Source: Diploscapter coronatus (lineage: Eukaryota; Nematoda; Chromadorea; Rhabditida; Rhabditidae). From it: DNA of 64,000 nucleotides. The translations under genes were made by a program, and so were the position numbers. The stretch is taken from contig OZ038423.1 in assembly GCA_964036155.1 (NCBI GenBank), positions 75,531,249-75,595,248 of the forward strand, given 5' to 3'. Below the pieces are notes generated by a model. That model worked only from the letters and a program-made list of their open reading frames with translations, was not told the DNA's origin and ran no database searches. This document shows positions 1-17,620 of the stretch, in pieces (position 1 is the first letter of the stretch; every line of letters begins with the position of its first letter).

Positions 1-826
1 AAGAGAGATACTCCTTGTAAGGAGAGAAAGAGGAGAGAAAAAGGCTACTACAAAATGAAAAAAACAACAGAACTGACCGATTAATTCCTTTCGACAATTC
101 AATTTGCGCTGCAGCTATTTTCTGCCTTCCTGTTCAGCTCATTCCCTCTCCCTTCTTGCGCTCATTTCAGGCCACGTAATCACTCTCGCATTCTATTCCC
201 ATTTCTGGCTCACTAATTATTCTCACAGCCAACAGCACATTTCCAAACTCTACTAATTCGCCTTTTTCCCTGGAACAGACCAATTATTTTGATGAAATAC
301 AGGAGAAAAATAGCAATATAATGAATTGACGGAAATGAACAATTCTTGAATGAATGAAACTGAAGAAAACATTCACAATCAAATTTATTGTCGCGTAAAA
401 TAAAACAATCATCATAAATGAAATCATAAGGTAGAATAAAACCGATAAAAACACTGTCGGATTTCAATTTTACAAGATAAAGTCTATGATGGTAAAGCAT
501 AGCAGTTGAGTATTGATGATGGGGTAGAAGAATGAAGAATGGGTACCAGATTTGGAAATACCCACTTGAATAAAAACCGTCACTTAGGCTCACAATACAG
601 CCTTTTAATCATTTTACCAGGATGAGAAGAAAATAAAAGAAAAAATAATAAAATTTCATAAATGAAATGTTCGGACTTATGCTAGAGTATTTCTTCTGAA
701 CATTGAAAACAAGTCGAATTACAATAATTCAACTCAAATATTTCTAGCCATCTACCCTAACAAGTTCATAATTTTTAACTCTAATGTCCAAACATTTCAT
801 TAAATTGAAATGGTCAAAATTCATTC
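1..826. other. 3' flank of POLD3, no supported gene
   Basis: This stretch lies downstream of the POLD3 stop codon. It is AT-rich. The one longish open frame (213-593, minus) is rich in Phe, Ile and Tyr, shows no recognisable motif and has no convincing splice context, so I treat it as chance. The POLD3 3' untranslated region should lie in the right part. I see no canonical AATAAA on the minus strand close to the stop. Confidence 0.5.
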
Positions 827-3800
827 TTACTTCTTGTTGAAGAAAGAGCTGATCCTTGCCTGGCCTGCAGGGACTTTCTTCGATGCTTTCGAGCTGGCCG
901 TCGAGCGGGAAGAAACGGATTCTGTCTGCAAACAAAGACCAATCGTCATCATTCAAAATGCTCTAATCGCAGATCAATTAAATTCCATTATCTCTATATA
1001 GTCGTAGGCTCACCTCGTCATTCGTGCTTTTCTTCGCAGCCCTACTTTCCTCTTCCGCTTTCTTCTCGTCTTCTGTCAGTTCGACTACCTTCTTCACCTG
1101 CCTCGTTACTGAATTTAGAAAAATAATACGGTTTCAGATAGATGAGTCGAGGTTATGCAAAATACTCAATTACATAATTCGAATTTTATGGCGAGTAAAA
1201 TTTCAGTTTAGATCGAAATATTATTTTTAAAACAGTTGATCCAGTCTAACTTTCATATCTTCATCTTTAATTCTGATACTTGACATCATTTTTGCATATA
1301 CTGCTTGATAATTTATGGCATTATGAATGAAAGTTCATATGTAACATGAAAATGAGAGTGCATGCATACAATTGTCTATGTTCATTCAAAACTCTTAGTA
1401 ATCCGACGCATAAAACAACATACCAGTGAATCCATCCTCATCCACGTACTCTTCGGTGACAGAGATGGTCTTCGTGGCAGGGCTTGCATTTTCGCTCGCA
1501 GTCGGGAAGAGCTTCCTCTTTCTTGGGGAAGTTCGAGTGGCCGGAGATGGAGCTGAAATGCCAATGTGAATGGTCACTAATCTCGAAAAATCTAACTAGA
1601 TTTAGTCTTGGATTGCTTCTGTTTCTTAGCAGGCTTCACATCCTCCGCTTCCTCAGTCGATAGGCCATTGCCCTCGTCCTCGGCATCGAACAAATCCTCA
1701 TCCACTGAAATCCGCATATTAAGACCAGATCCAGTGACATTTTTGGGTTAAATCATTTTCAAGAGTTTAAAAATTGAAAAATAAGTCTATTGTGCAGATA
1801 AAGTTTTGCATATATTGCTGAGATTGCTATTGTTTTTGATTTGTCGTAGCTTTTGCACAAAATTAACATGAAATTACTAAATGAGTATGGCAATATTCGA
1901 AAAATGTTGTAAAAATAGTGCCAACCTGGAATGGTTTTCCTCTTTGCAGAAGCATTTCTCTTGCTTCCCTCTTCTTTATGATTTTCTTTCGTCTCCAAAC
2001 TTTTCTTCACTTTCCCTCCCCTCTTCTTCGTAGGACTCTCCTCCTTCTCTTCCTTGCTCGGCGGCTCTCCGTTCCAGTCATCCTCGTCGTCAATAAGAAT
2101 TCGCTTATTTCTTCGACGACTGAAATTTGAAAAATCGTCATTTGAATTTTGAACATGAGAGAATGAAATAAGAAAGCAATGATACAGAAATAAAATGATT
2201 TACTTGTTCTTAAGCGGGCTGTCCTCGTCCACTTGCATTTCCTCCACCTCCTGCTTGACTTTGGGGGATTCCTCAACTTCCTTCTTGGGTGATTTAGTGG
2301 GCGAAAATGGACTGGCTGGTAATTTCTTGGGAGAAGTCTGAAATATGTTAATCTATTTTGGAGCAGTATTTTGTCACAATTTTTAATCTCATTTCATTTC
2401 ACATGATACCTAATTTTTTTGTTCGCAAAAGTAACCTTTACTGATTCGAAATTAATGTCCCTTATTGAATCCAGACACGGGCGAAAACTTATATTTGAAA
2501 ATTACAAAGACAAAGACTCATTTTTTAAATACCAAAAGCAAACAAAAGGATCTCAGAACAACCCAAAGACCAAAGCTTAGTACGTCTCTGATCGAATTTT
2601 TATGCGTAAAAATTTAGAACAAATGAAATAAATATAGCAAAAACTCACCCTCGGAGTCTTTTCCTTGGAGGCTGCTTTGGCGAAGAGTTTAACCAAATCT
2701 GGTTGTTTGGGCAGACTTTTCGGCTTGGGCTGATTCGTGCTAGGGGCTTGTGAAGAAGAGGGCAACTTAAATTTGAAAATTCGAATTTATAGAAGAATAG
2801 AAGGAAACGGAAAAAAACCTCAGCAGAAGAATCCCTCTGAATGACGACGGGCTTAGTCCCCCTCCTTGCAGGCAGACTCTCCCTCTCCTTCCTCAATCTG
2901 GCCGTTTCTTCGCACCGAATTCCTGCCCGTTTAGGATCTGTTTCGTAGTGCGAAAACACTGCATCGATTTCCGGCTCGAACACATTGTGCAGAGTCTGAA
3001 AATGTCAAATTGCGATTTTATTAAAATATGAAACGAGCAGGTCAGAAATTGTGATTCTGTAAGAAAAGGGGATAAATGCCAAAATTAAAGTGTCTTTAAA
3101 AGGTCAATTTATCTAATTTATACATAAAAATTTGAATAAAAAACATTTTTCTCCAAAACATTCATAAACAAGAAAAAATTCGAACAATTTTGCATACCTC
3201 GATAGGAATGCACTGCAGACTGTAGAGAGTCTCAGTTTTGATGTAGTTGAATTGCTGCTTGGTTTGGTCCAATTCGTCCCATTTGCTTAGAACGCTACAG
3301 TCCATTTCTGTCTCATCTGAAATGATTCACTAAATGATTGAATAAAAAAACATTCTTACACAGAGTTGGGTGCTTCTTCACTCCAGTCACCAAGTAAATA
3401 GCCGACAATCCAGGAACTTTCTCCCTCTCCTTCCATAATTTGTCCATCAGCCTGCAATTTGAACCTTTACTTCATCAAAAAATGATTGCTGATACGCTTG
3501 CCAGTTCTTCCCAAGCGAATGGTTTTGTGAGTGCGAAGAGAAAGACAAGGTAAATTTGCGTTGCAAAATTCTGCACAAGTGGTAAAAATTGGTCTTCTGG
3601 GCTTCTCACCTAATTTGGACATCACATCGGAAACTAAAAAGCTTATTAAAGCCATATTAGGGGATATCTTACATATCGAATTTGGTATCAATGGATAGGG
3701 TAGGCTAACGGCCACCTTACCATTCCTTGATACTTACCCTATATGGAGTTATTAGGTTTTTTCATAGGCGGTTGAATTTATAGATCTGATGGGAAGTTCA

Positions 3801-4058
3801 GGAGGCCGTAAAATTCATCTCTATTCTCAATGCTCATGAATGTTTACAAAATTCGGTTCAAAATTATAACAAACTTTTGCATTCGCTTAAATAGATAATA
3901 ATTTACAACAAAGATGCCTACCTAACAGCTTTAGGAATGGGAGCATCGAGTCTGCGTGCGAGAGTGATGGCAGTGACGACAAGCTTTTCCTCCTTCAAAA
4001 GCGATTCCAGCTCTTGCATCTGCTCATCGTCCACATCTTCAAGCCCCATTCTGAACAT
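827..4058 (-). CDS. POLD3: DNA polymerase delta subunit 3 (POLD3/p66/Cdc27-like)
   Basis: Non-catalytic subunit of the nuclear replicative polymerase delta; it binds POLD2 and tethers the enzyme to PCNA. Eleven exons can be traced: about 4058-3922, 3451-3360, 3316-3198, 2995-2819, 2765-2650, 2340-2210, 2120-1925, 1705-1600, 1555-1425, 1110-1020 and 935-827. The first three join in frame and encode the N-terminal winged-helix region, including LSAIYLVTGVKKHPTL, which resembles the LHVTYLVSG segment of vertebrate POLD3. The middle is Lys/Glu/Ser-rich and disordered. EEYVDEDGF matches the conserved C-terminal motif, and the protein ends QARISSFFNKK, a PCNA-interacting PIP box. Total length is about 460-470 residues, close to the human protein. 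A splice acceptor (ttcttcag) lies 10 nt before the ATG, so a 5'-UTR intron or spliced leader is possible; MGLEDV at 4049 is an alternative start. Confidence 0.87.
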
Positions 4059-5011
4059 TTTTGATTTTCTGAAGAAAAGATATTTAACTTCAATCGAGAT
4101 ATGCATTCTCTAGAATGCAGCGTTTCAAGAACGCCTATCAAGAAACGAAATAGTCGAAAAATTCTCTGACAAGATTATTCTCTTCATTAACTTTGGCTTC
4201 AACTCAGAAAATAGAAGGCACAGACTTCAGATAATCCACAGCAATTCGAAGAAAGAGGGGAAATAGAGTTGATACGAGTCAAATCTCGAGGAAATGCACT
4301 ATTCCATCATCGACAGGAATGGGATAAAAATTGTGCATTCACGCATACAAATCAAACGAGGATAAGATGAGAATGAATGAATGAAAATGTGAGCAAGAAC
4401 TCGCCAGGAAATAAGAGCAGTTGAAATACAACACACAAGAATAAGAATTACCGTACTCAAAGTCAATTAAGGCATATTGCCACCGAATGGATGATTGATG
4501 AAAAGCTATGAGTTGAAATGGAAGAGAAAAGAAAGATAATCACAATTGCCTTATTATTTTATCACACGAAATGCCTATTAAAACTATCAGTTGACGACTA
4601 AATTCATCAAGAAAAACATTAGAAATCTCTACAAAATATGAATGAAACATTGGACAAAATTATGTGCATGAAGAGGAAAAATCTTTGATGGCAAATAAGT
4701 ACAACATCATTGTGCATTATGCCGATTTTGTTGAACTTGAAATGAAATAAAATGATGAATACCTTGGGCATCAGAATCGACAGACGAGATGAATTTTTTG
4801 ATTAAAAAATCAATCAAAACCTGTACTTCACATATCAACTAAAAATATTGTGAGTTCAGCTGAAATGTAAGAATTATTGAATTTAGATTTCATTACATCT
4901 CATTTATCGACTCAAAATACTAGAACTGGAATACAACCACCGAGCATTCCCAAGGGCAAGGAAGTGAGTGAATGGATGACTTGCAGAGCTGTGCCGACTC
5001 TTGCAGCGCAT
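4059..5011. promoter_or_regulatory. Intergenic region between PI4KB end and POLD3 start
   Basis: About 950 nt separate the PI4KB stop from the POLD3 ATG on the same strand. The part nearest 4058 must carry the POLD3 5' leader; the acceptor-like TTCTTCAG at about 4069-4076 (minus) sits ten bases upstream of the ATG. The rest is AT-rich with no convincing exon. The PI4KB 3' untranslated region should occupy the right end. Confidence 0.4.
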
Positions 5012-11144
<6,133 letters not shown>

Positions 11145-11359
11145 TCGATGAGAAATATGCCTCAGAACCCAAAATGAGTCAATATCAACGAAAATCACAA
11201 AAAGCGCGAAAACAACGAAATCTGCCGACGACTTTTCTTCAACACACGAAAACGCGTAAAGTGAGTGCGTAATTATCACTGCCTTATGAACTCACGGGTT
11301 GTTGGAAAGGTTGCGCGTTTTCTTCAGTTTGCGCAACTCTGCAGAATTTCATGGAACCT

Positions 11360-12252
11360 CAAATTGCGAGTACTTTCTTTAGAGCTTTTGTACCTTTTAT
11401 TCTTCGAGATATTTTAGGATTATTTATCCGTTCTAGAGCGCCAGAACATCTAACTTCATGTAATTTCATGAACTAACGGTTTATTCAATCAGAAAGAAAG
11501 GAGGAAAGAGTAACAGAAAATCACAACAAAAGCGGGAAACAACGATAACCGAAGACATAAAACCCGGGAACAGACGAAAGACTAGAGATGATAGCTCCCA
11601 GATTGGGGCCGAATTGGGGGCCTCCTATATTAGTCACCGTCACCGTGCATAATTTGTACTAGTCACCGGATGTCAAAAACTGCATATTTCGACAGACACT
11701 TGCCATTTCCTTAATTTTCGAGCCATTTGGATTTGTCGCAACATGGTAAATTGGCTAAAAATAAGAAATTGCAAAGCTATTTCAATACTGGGTCACCTAC
11801 CACACACACAACGGTAAATATTACGAGAGCTGAACTCTACAAATTCTGAGATGCGTTTTTCAAAATGACCACCATTTACTGTACTTTCCGGAATAACTCA
11901 CTTCAGAGTGTATTTTCGAGGGACGTGTTAACATAAGTTGATCAATTTTCGATATGCTACCAATTATGTATTGTTTTTCTTGAATTTATTCACCGCATTT
12001 AAAACAAAGGATTTCATTTCCTGGTAATGACATTGACGCAAATAATGGAGAGTAAATGATAGGATCAGGACTATCTGAAGTTCGAAAAAATAGAATTTGA
12101 ACTGAACTGAACTTCCAGACAGTTCGAAGTTCAGTTCAGTTCGTACAACCCTGATTAAAAGGAATATTTATTTGAGCTTCAATTATCCCTCATCACTTTT
12201 GAATGTTTTCGAGAGTTGTCTGTATCATGTGCATTGAATAATTATTACTTCA
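11360..12252. repeat. Dispersed repeat, copy 1 (~0.89 kb)
   Basis: From CAAATTGCGAGTACTTTC onward this segment matches 17621-18510 in the same orientation, at an identity I estimate by eye at above 90 percent, with small indels near 11630-11665. No long open frame is shared and no terminal inverted repeats are obvious. It is a non-coding interspersed repeat, perhaps a non-autonomous transposon or an unprocessed segmental copy. Its right end is followed directly by GC-rich hairpins that copy 2 lacks. Confidence 0.8.
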
Positions 12253-12255
12253 CGA

Positions 12256-12316
12256 CTAGACTTCGGTCGGCCGCTTCGCGGCCTCCCTTCGTCTAGGATT
12301 TTTGCTTCGCAAAAGT
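12256..12316. repeat. Two consecutive TTC-loop hairpins, one GC-rich
   Basis: CTAGAC at 12256 pairs with GTCTAG at 12291-12296. Within this outer stem GGCCGC-TTC-GCGGCC forms a perfect inner hairpin. Twelve or so bases later TTTTGC-TTC-GCAAAA forms a second hairpin with the same loop. The GC content is far above the surroundings. It may be the 3' terminal structure of a mobile element. Confidence 0.65.
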
Positions 12317-13677
12317 GCAAAACAACAATACCAAATCAAAACAATACTAAACCCAACCAAAAACTAACTCTCACACCATAAAAATTTTCAATTTCGTAGC
12401 TCCCCCCTTCTGAAAATCCATCAAACTAAAACTATCCAATTAGAAAATTCAATCAATCATTTCAAATATTTCTTTGTTATCATCCAATTATCTCATTGAT
12501 GTCATTTTCTAAAACTCTTCAAAGATTTTGCAGAAAATTTCAAGCTCCTTTTCATCCATAAAAATGCAAAAACCGACTCACTAAAGGAGAAATCACTTCT
12601 AATAAGGATAATTGTCCAATTACCTGATCAAACTCAAACAAAACCTACACGTTGCACACCGCGAGAAAATTGCCCATCTTTTGGCGCAAGCCCCATCTCA
12701 ATTGGATGATGACATCTCTAGATATAAGCGCGCACAAACAGACAAACAAGTAATTGACAAAAAACTAATAAAGTAGATGTGATTTGGAATTTTATATGAA
12801 TTTTGAATCCGAACTTGGTTAGAATTTAGTCTGGGATTTTCGATCTTGACTTCGACCTTCAATTTGTTTAATTTGGACTTGAAATACTTTGAATGTTTGA
12901 GTTTGAATTTTCGAGCCTAATACTTGAATTTGACCTGTTTGAATTTGAATTTGGATTGTGAATTAAAATTTCAATCTTGATTTTTTCTCGCTCCAGCTAT
13001 ACAATGTGCTTTATGGATGTTTAACAATCATATATCATGGCTCCCGAAAAATTCATACTTCACAATTATAAAAATTGTCTTATGAATTTATGGTCTGTAG
13101 GCTCCAAAGATTCTGTAAAAAATTATTTGGGATAATTGGCGCCAGATTATACGCATCTGGCAGCAAATAATAAGTATTTCCATAATTTGTCCGCATCCTG
13201 TACATAAATCGATGACTTTATTGAAATTACAATAACAAGGAAAAAATAACTCGAAATGAGGTTTTTTTATTTTATGCTTCGTATTTAGATTTGCAGGTGA
13301 TTTATTTATTTATGAGCTAGGTTTATCACAAGCATATTTTATGAAATAACTTTTTTATCTTTTTAAAGATCATTTATTGAGGTTAGAAATTTGACATTTA
13401 TTATGCAATTGTAGTTAGAGTTTGATTCGATGATGGATAAATCTGATTACTATGACTAGTGCGGCTGATCGTGGATGTCAAAGGGATCGGTCTATTACTC
13501 CTTCTGAAATTCATTATTAAAATTAAGAAAATAACACTGTTGGCAGGTTTTCTTTATCGTCGTCGGATTCAAACAATTTTGAGATTTGAACGTGTTCGAA
13601 TAAACTCTTGCAATTTAACTCAATATCGTGAAATTCATGTCAGCTGAATTAAGAATTACGCAATTAACATCTAGGAA
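12317..13677. other. AT-rich intergenic DNA
   Basis: No exon with convincing splice sites or motif was found. Runs of related words such as GAATTTGAATTTGGA around 12830-12980 give a loosely repetitive, low-complexity texture. The 3' untranslated region of the receptor-like gene may fall at the right end. Confidence 0.4.
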
Positions 13678-16540
13678 TTAGTCATTTTTTAATATTGTAA
13701 TTTCATACCTTTTCGAGAAATATTGTCTAATGGCTTGGCGTCGTTTCGGACTGGCAACTATAAACGAAAGTGGCATAGTTATGCACGACAAGTATGCGTC
13801 AAATATCCGTGAAATTATGAAAGCACCCTCATATCCTTTGAAAATGTAATTAATGTTTGATACTTAAAGTTTTGTTTCATTTTGAACATGCTTTTAAATT
13901 ATTACCATGACATAAGCATACAACTAAAACGCTAATCGTTGATGTCTAAATTAATTTTTATGATTATTTTTGTATATGAAATAATAATATAATTTCAAAT
14001 GTCGTAAATCAAATCACACAATAGAAAAATGAATTTAGTTTTATTGGCAGTAACCCCTATCCACAAAATGGGTATATGCCACTGCGCACCAAATATTTTG
14101 ATGCGCAGTGACCGTTCCCCGTTTATCATCTTCGGATTAAAGTGTTCCTTAAATCTTTTTCTCGCTAATCTCAATCTCAATAAAATTTCTTCGAAAATGT
14201 TATAAACACGATGAATTAGAGTTGAATTGATATTTGTAAAAAAGCCCAATTAAAAGTTAAGCCTTAAAGAGTATCCCGGATCAGGTTTTGCATCCTGTCC
14301 CTGTAATGTCCGAGTTTAGCAGCCAAAGAGGCCAAATAAACCAACTGTTCAATTTACTTACATGCTGCACGAATAAAGGCATCATGGTATATAATATCCT
14401 TCGATTATCAGATTTATGTTTCAGATTTGACGATAATCTTGCCAAGTCACGAAATTTGAAATATAGAACAAAGTAGAGAAGCGATGCAAAAAGAGCCAGA
14501 ATATCCAACGATGAGCATGCTAACTAAATATATTGAATTATTATGCGATTTCTAATGCATCGAAAACAGAATGAAGTAACGTAAGAAAGGGTTATCATAG
14601 TGTCGAATAAAGTTACTGGATAATCCTCATTCTGTGTCGACATCAAAAATTCCAAAATCTGTACTCTGCACTGATAAAATTTAGCTGAATTTTGCAAACA
14701 CAAATGCATGTTGAAAACATGAAATTGTGCTAAATTTCAGCCAAATCTGAATAAGTTCAAGTGACTTTTCTAAACATTGACACAGGGATAGAGGATAGGT
14801 GACTCGAAACTTGTCTACTATTGTATCATAACTAGAGAGGCCAAGTGACTTTTTTCGAAAAACCGACGACGCCATCATTTCGGACCCATTTATTACCCTA
14901 TTTGATGCTTTGGTTTCATGAAATTAATAACCAATTAACGATAAATTGAGGCGTCGGAAAATTCATGCGTTCTTTCTCTCCCTTGAAAGAAGTAGACTTG
15001 GTCTTTCTAATCATAACACTGCACATGGTTAAAGTATTAAAAACGTGATGTTTTCAACTTACAATTAGAATTAATTCATATTCTGATTTTTTATACCCAA
15101 ACACAGACATGGTTGTAATAATAAAAGGCGCTAAATTGTGAATTATCACAAACAGCATAATGCAACGAATAATCCCTTCCAAACTATCCCTGCAATTTTC
15201 ATTATATTAATAGTGCAAATGGGTTTTCACTTATTTGGTAAGCAGGTTTGTTAGTCGTGGTAGTTCATGCATGAGCACGAGTCGTTGGATAATGAGGCAG
15301 ATGCTAAGCAATGCTACGGCTGAACTCACTGTCGGAATCAAGAAGAGGCAAATGAAGAAATAACAAGCCCATATGGCAGCTTGTACGATAAAATATAAAC
15401 CTAGCAAATCTTCAACCTGGAATTGATGAAATGGTTTTTTTTTGTATATATGGCGCTATGATGAAATGAAAAAATGATAGTATGACGTTTTAAATCGCGA
15501 GTATTTATGAAATAGTGTAGGTGATAATCGAACTTTAAACGTTCCCAATTCAAGAACTCATTTCATCATTTGCGAACTTCTTACCCCAATAATATTATCA
15601 GGATTGTTATCAGGTAAGCCTAAATTACTTTTCTAAAAATTAGTGTACAGTGACGGTCAAAAGTTTGGAACAATTGCGATTATGAATGTAGCCTGGTAGG
15701 ACCAATAATTGTGGATCAATTCGAGTGGAAATTGGCAAGAACTCTCAACACAGTGTAACGGGATCGAACTGTGATTACGATTACTGTCTATATCCCTAAC
15801 TCGCTCATCTCTAACTTTGCATGCTCCTCTCCTTGCCATGGACAGTCTCTTCCTAGTCTTACCTAGAGGATTTCCTCTCTGAACAACACCTAACTGCAAG
15901 CTTGTTTTCTTCTGTTCCTCTTCTCACTACATTATTGGACCTGCATACTCTCTATGTTGAGTGTTGAACATGAACTCTATCTCCTAATTTAGAAAATCTC
16001 AATTATGCTAGGAGAATTAATACAATGCTCGGAAGTCGAGATCTTTCTATATCCCAGAGAACAAAAAAGTTACAACAGAGAAGAATATGTGTGCGAAGCT
16101 GCATTCTAATTAATCCACAACTATGAGACATGCCAGCCTGCATTCATAACGATAATTTTTCAAAACTTTCGGTCGTCACTGTATAGAGAAATTTTAACAA
16201 ATGCGAATTACTAAGCAAATATGATGCTAATGCAATAATAAGAAGTGTGATAAACATTGTTAATAATAATACAGTTAACAAAGCCGAAAAGAAATTTGCC
16301 AATCTCCTCATTTGATAATATATTGGGTAATAAGGTGCCTATAATCAATAATTTTATAATATTTGCAAATAAGTCAAATTACATCCTTTAATTCCAATAA
16401 TTCGCTGTCGGAAATTCCTAACAGTAGATTAGGTATAATAATTGAAAAAAGAAGTATAATGGTGGCAATAATCAACATAAAAATCTCTCTAGGCTGTTTA
16501 ACGAGTTCATTCAAATCTGACACTGAAATATCATATTTTA
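13678..16540 (-). CDS. Chemoreceptor-like 7TM protein, possibly degenerate
   Basis: Several minus-strand exons encode membrane segments. The first, at about 16523-16380, reads SDLNELVKQPREIFML followed by a hydrophobic helix. The next, at 16339-16208, has RRLANFFSALLTVLLL. Those at 15419-15234 (IWACYFFICLFLIPTV, LLSICLIIQRLVLMHELPRL) and 15189-15063 follow. One at about 14510-14340 (LFASLLYFVLYFKFRD, then NLKHKSDNRRILYTMMPL) looks like TM5 and the third cytoplasmic loop of nematode chemoreceptors. The last exon (about 13840-13678) ends a TM7 with ITMPLSFIVASPKRRQAIRQYF. The part between 15063 and 14510 and the join from 14340 to 13840 are unresolved: the best join at 14285 soon reaches a stop. 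It may be two adjacent genes or a decaying gene. The family assignment is inference. Confidence 0.5.
14079..14113. repeat. Short palindrome CACTGCGCA...TGCGCAGTG
   Basis: CACTGCGCACCAAATATT and its near-complement TTTGATGCGCAGTG face each other with almost no spacer, forming a ~31-nt hairpin with one or two mismatches. It lies in a stretch of the receptor-like gene that I could not assign to an exon. It may be the core of a small fold-back element. Confidence 0.55.
15648..16181. mobile_element. Tc1/mariner-like non-autonomous element (MITE)
   Basis: The element starts CAGTGACGGTCAAAAGTTT after a TA (15646-15647). It ends AAACTTTCGGTCGTCACTG before a TA (16182-16183). The termini are an imperfect inverted repeat, and both the CAGT ends and the TA duplication are typical of the Tc1 group. 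At 534 bp it is too short for a transposase, and the internal frames show no DDE motif. It sits in an intron of the receptor-like gene, between the TM2 and TM3 exons. Confidence 0.82.
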
Positions 16541-16878
16541 ATTAAGACCCTACAAAATGTTTCATATAGTGATATTATGGAGAGATTGTTTATTCCTTAA
16601 ATAATATATATTACTGTCATTACCATATCCTTCCACGTCCATAGGTAAAATTATTGAAAAATTAGAAAATTTTATAAGCACCAAGAGAGTCGAAATTTAT
16701 CGCGGTCTTGATATATTCTAGAAAGACTTCAAGTTATATACTTCAGTCGACAGGTGAATTAGAACGACATTAGAAACCAAATTAATGTATTCTGTTCTCT
16801 TCGTCTTGATGCAAATAAAATATCGACTTTAGAATTCCATTAATATTTCATGAGAAGATATAAAAATCAAAACTTAGT
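16541..16878. other. Spacer upstream of the receptor-like gene
   Basis: AT-rich sequence with no coding signal. It would contain the promoter and 5' end of the receptor-like gene. No motif stands out. Confidence 0.35.
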
Positions 16879-17288
16879 ATTTTTTTGTAAAGTGTGTCTG
16901 ATTACCCAAACTTAGATCTCTATTATGCATTGATCTTAGCCCTTCGAGTCATACATGGTTGGAAGGGTAATTTTCCGTAGTTGTGCTCCAATTATTTGAT
17001 TTTTATCAGGGCGCGTTCATACTTCGGCTCGGCTCGGGTAAGCAGAAAAAATAATACGTGAAAGTAAGAGACGGAGAAAGAAATGCTCTTTTCCCCTTTC
17101 ACTTTCGCATACTATTTTTCTGCTTGCCCGAGCCGAGCCGAATTATGAACGCGCCCTAATAAAAATCAAATAATTGAAGCACAACTACGGAAAATTACCC
17201 TTCCAACCATGTATGACTCGAAGAGCTTAGATCAATGCATAATAGAGATCTAAGCTTGAGCAAACGGACACTTTACAAAAAAAAAACT
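16879..17288. mobile_element. Long inverted repeat (fold-back element), arms ~190 bp
   Basis: The two arms are nearly identical in opposite orientation. Shared blocks in order are TTTTTTTGTAAAGTGT, CTTAGATCTCTATTATGCAT, TTCGAGTCATACATGGTTGG, AAGGGTAATTTTCCGTAGTT, TTATTTGATTTTTAT, GGGCGCGTTCATA and TTCGGCTCGGCTCGGG. The centre is a ~20-nt loop around 17070-17090. Flanking bases are TTAGTA on the left and CTAA on the right, so a TA or TTAG-type target duplication is possible. No protein is encoded. A transcript across it would fold into a long double-stranded hairpin. Confidence 0.85.
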
Positions 17289-17620
17289 AAAAAGGATTGC
17301 TATTCTTTTTTTATTTTTTAAATCCAGATTTTCATGAAAAACGCGGCGGAATGATGATTGTTTCGGACAGAGATGGTACGACATGGTGACATATTACTTA
17401 TCAACTATAAGGATTTTGAGAAATTGATTGATCTTCTCATAGGTGTGATTGAAGAAGATATTCTTTGCTGTTAGGTAACATTCACGTCAATTGGCTAGAT
17501 TATGAATAGCTATGATCAATTTCGTTAATTGATAGATTTATCCTTTTTTAACCGTGCACTATTTATTAACGAATTTGATGTTACGAGAAAATTGATTAGA
17601 AAGATGGATATTTATTTATT
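17289..17620. other. Spacer between palindrome and repeat copy 2
   Basis: AT-rich DNA without open frames or a recognisable element. Confidence 0.35.

Noticed and set aside
213..593. 126-codon open frame on the minus strand
   Set aside because: Phe/Tyr/Ile-rich as expected from AT-rich DNA, no domain, no splice or promoter context.
3467..3715. 82-codon minus frame inside POLD3 intron 1
   Set aside because: Lies between two exons that splice perfectly in phase without it; no motif recognised.
15657..15899. Open frame within the Tc1-like element as a transposase remnant
   Set aside because: GKTRKRLS has a faint similarity to transposase N-termini but the frame is only 80 codons and lacks catalytic residues.
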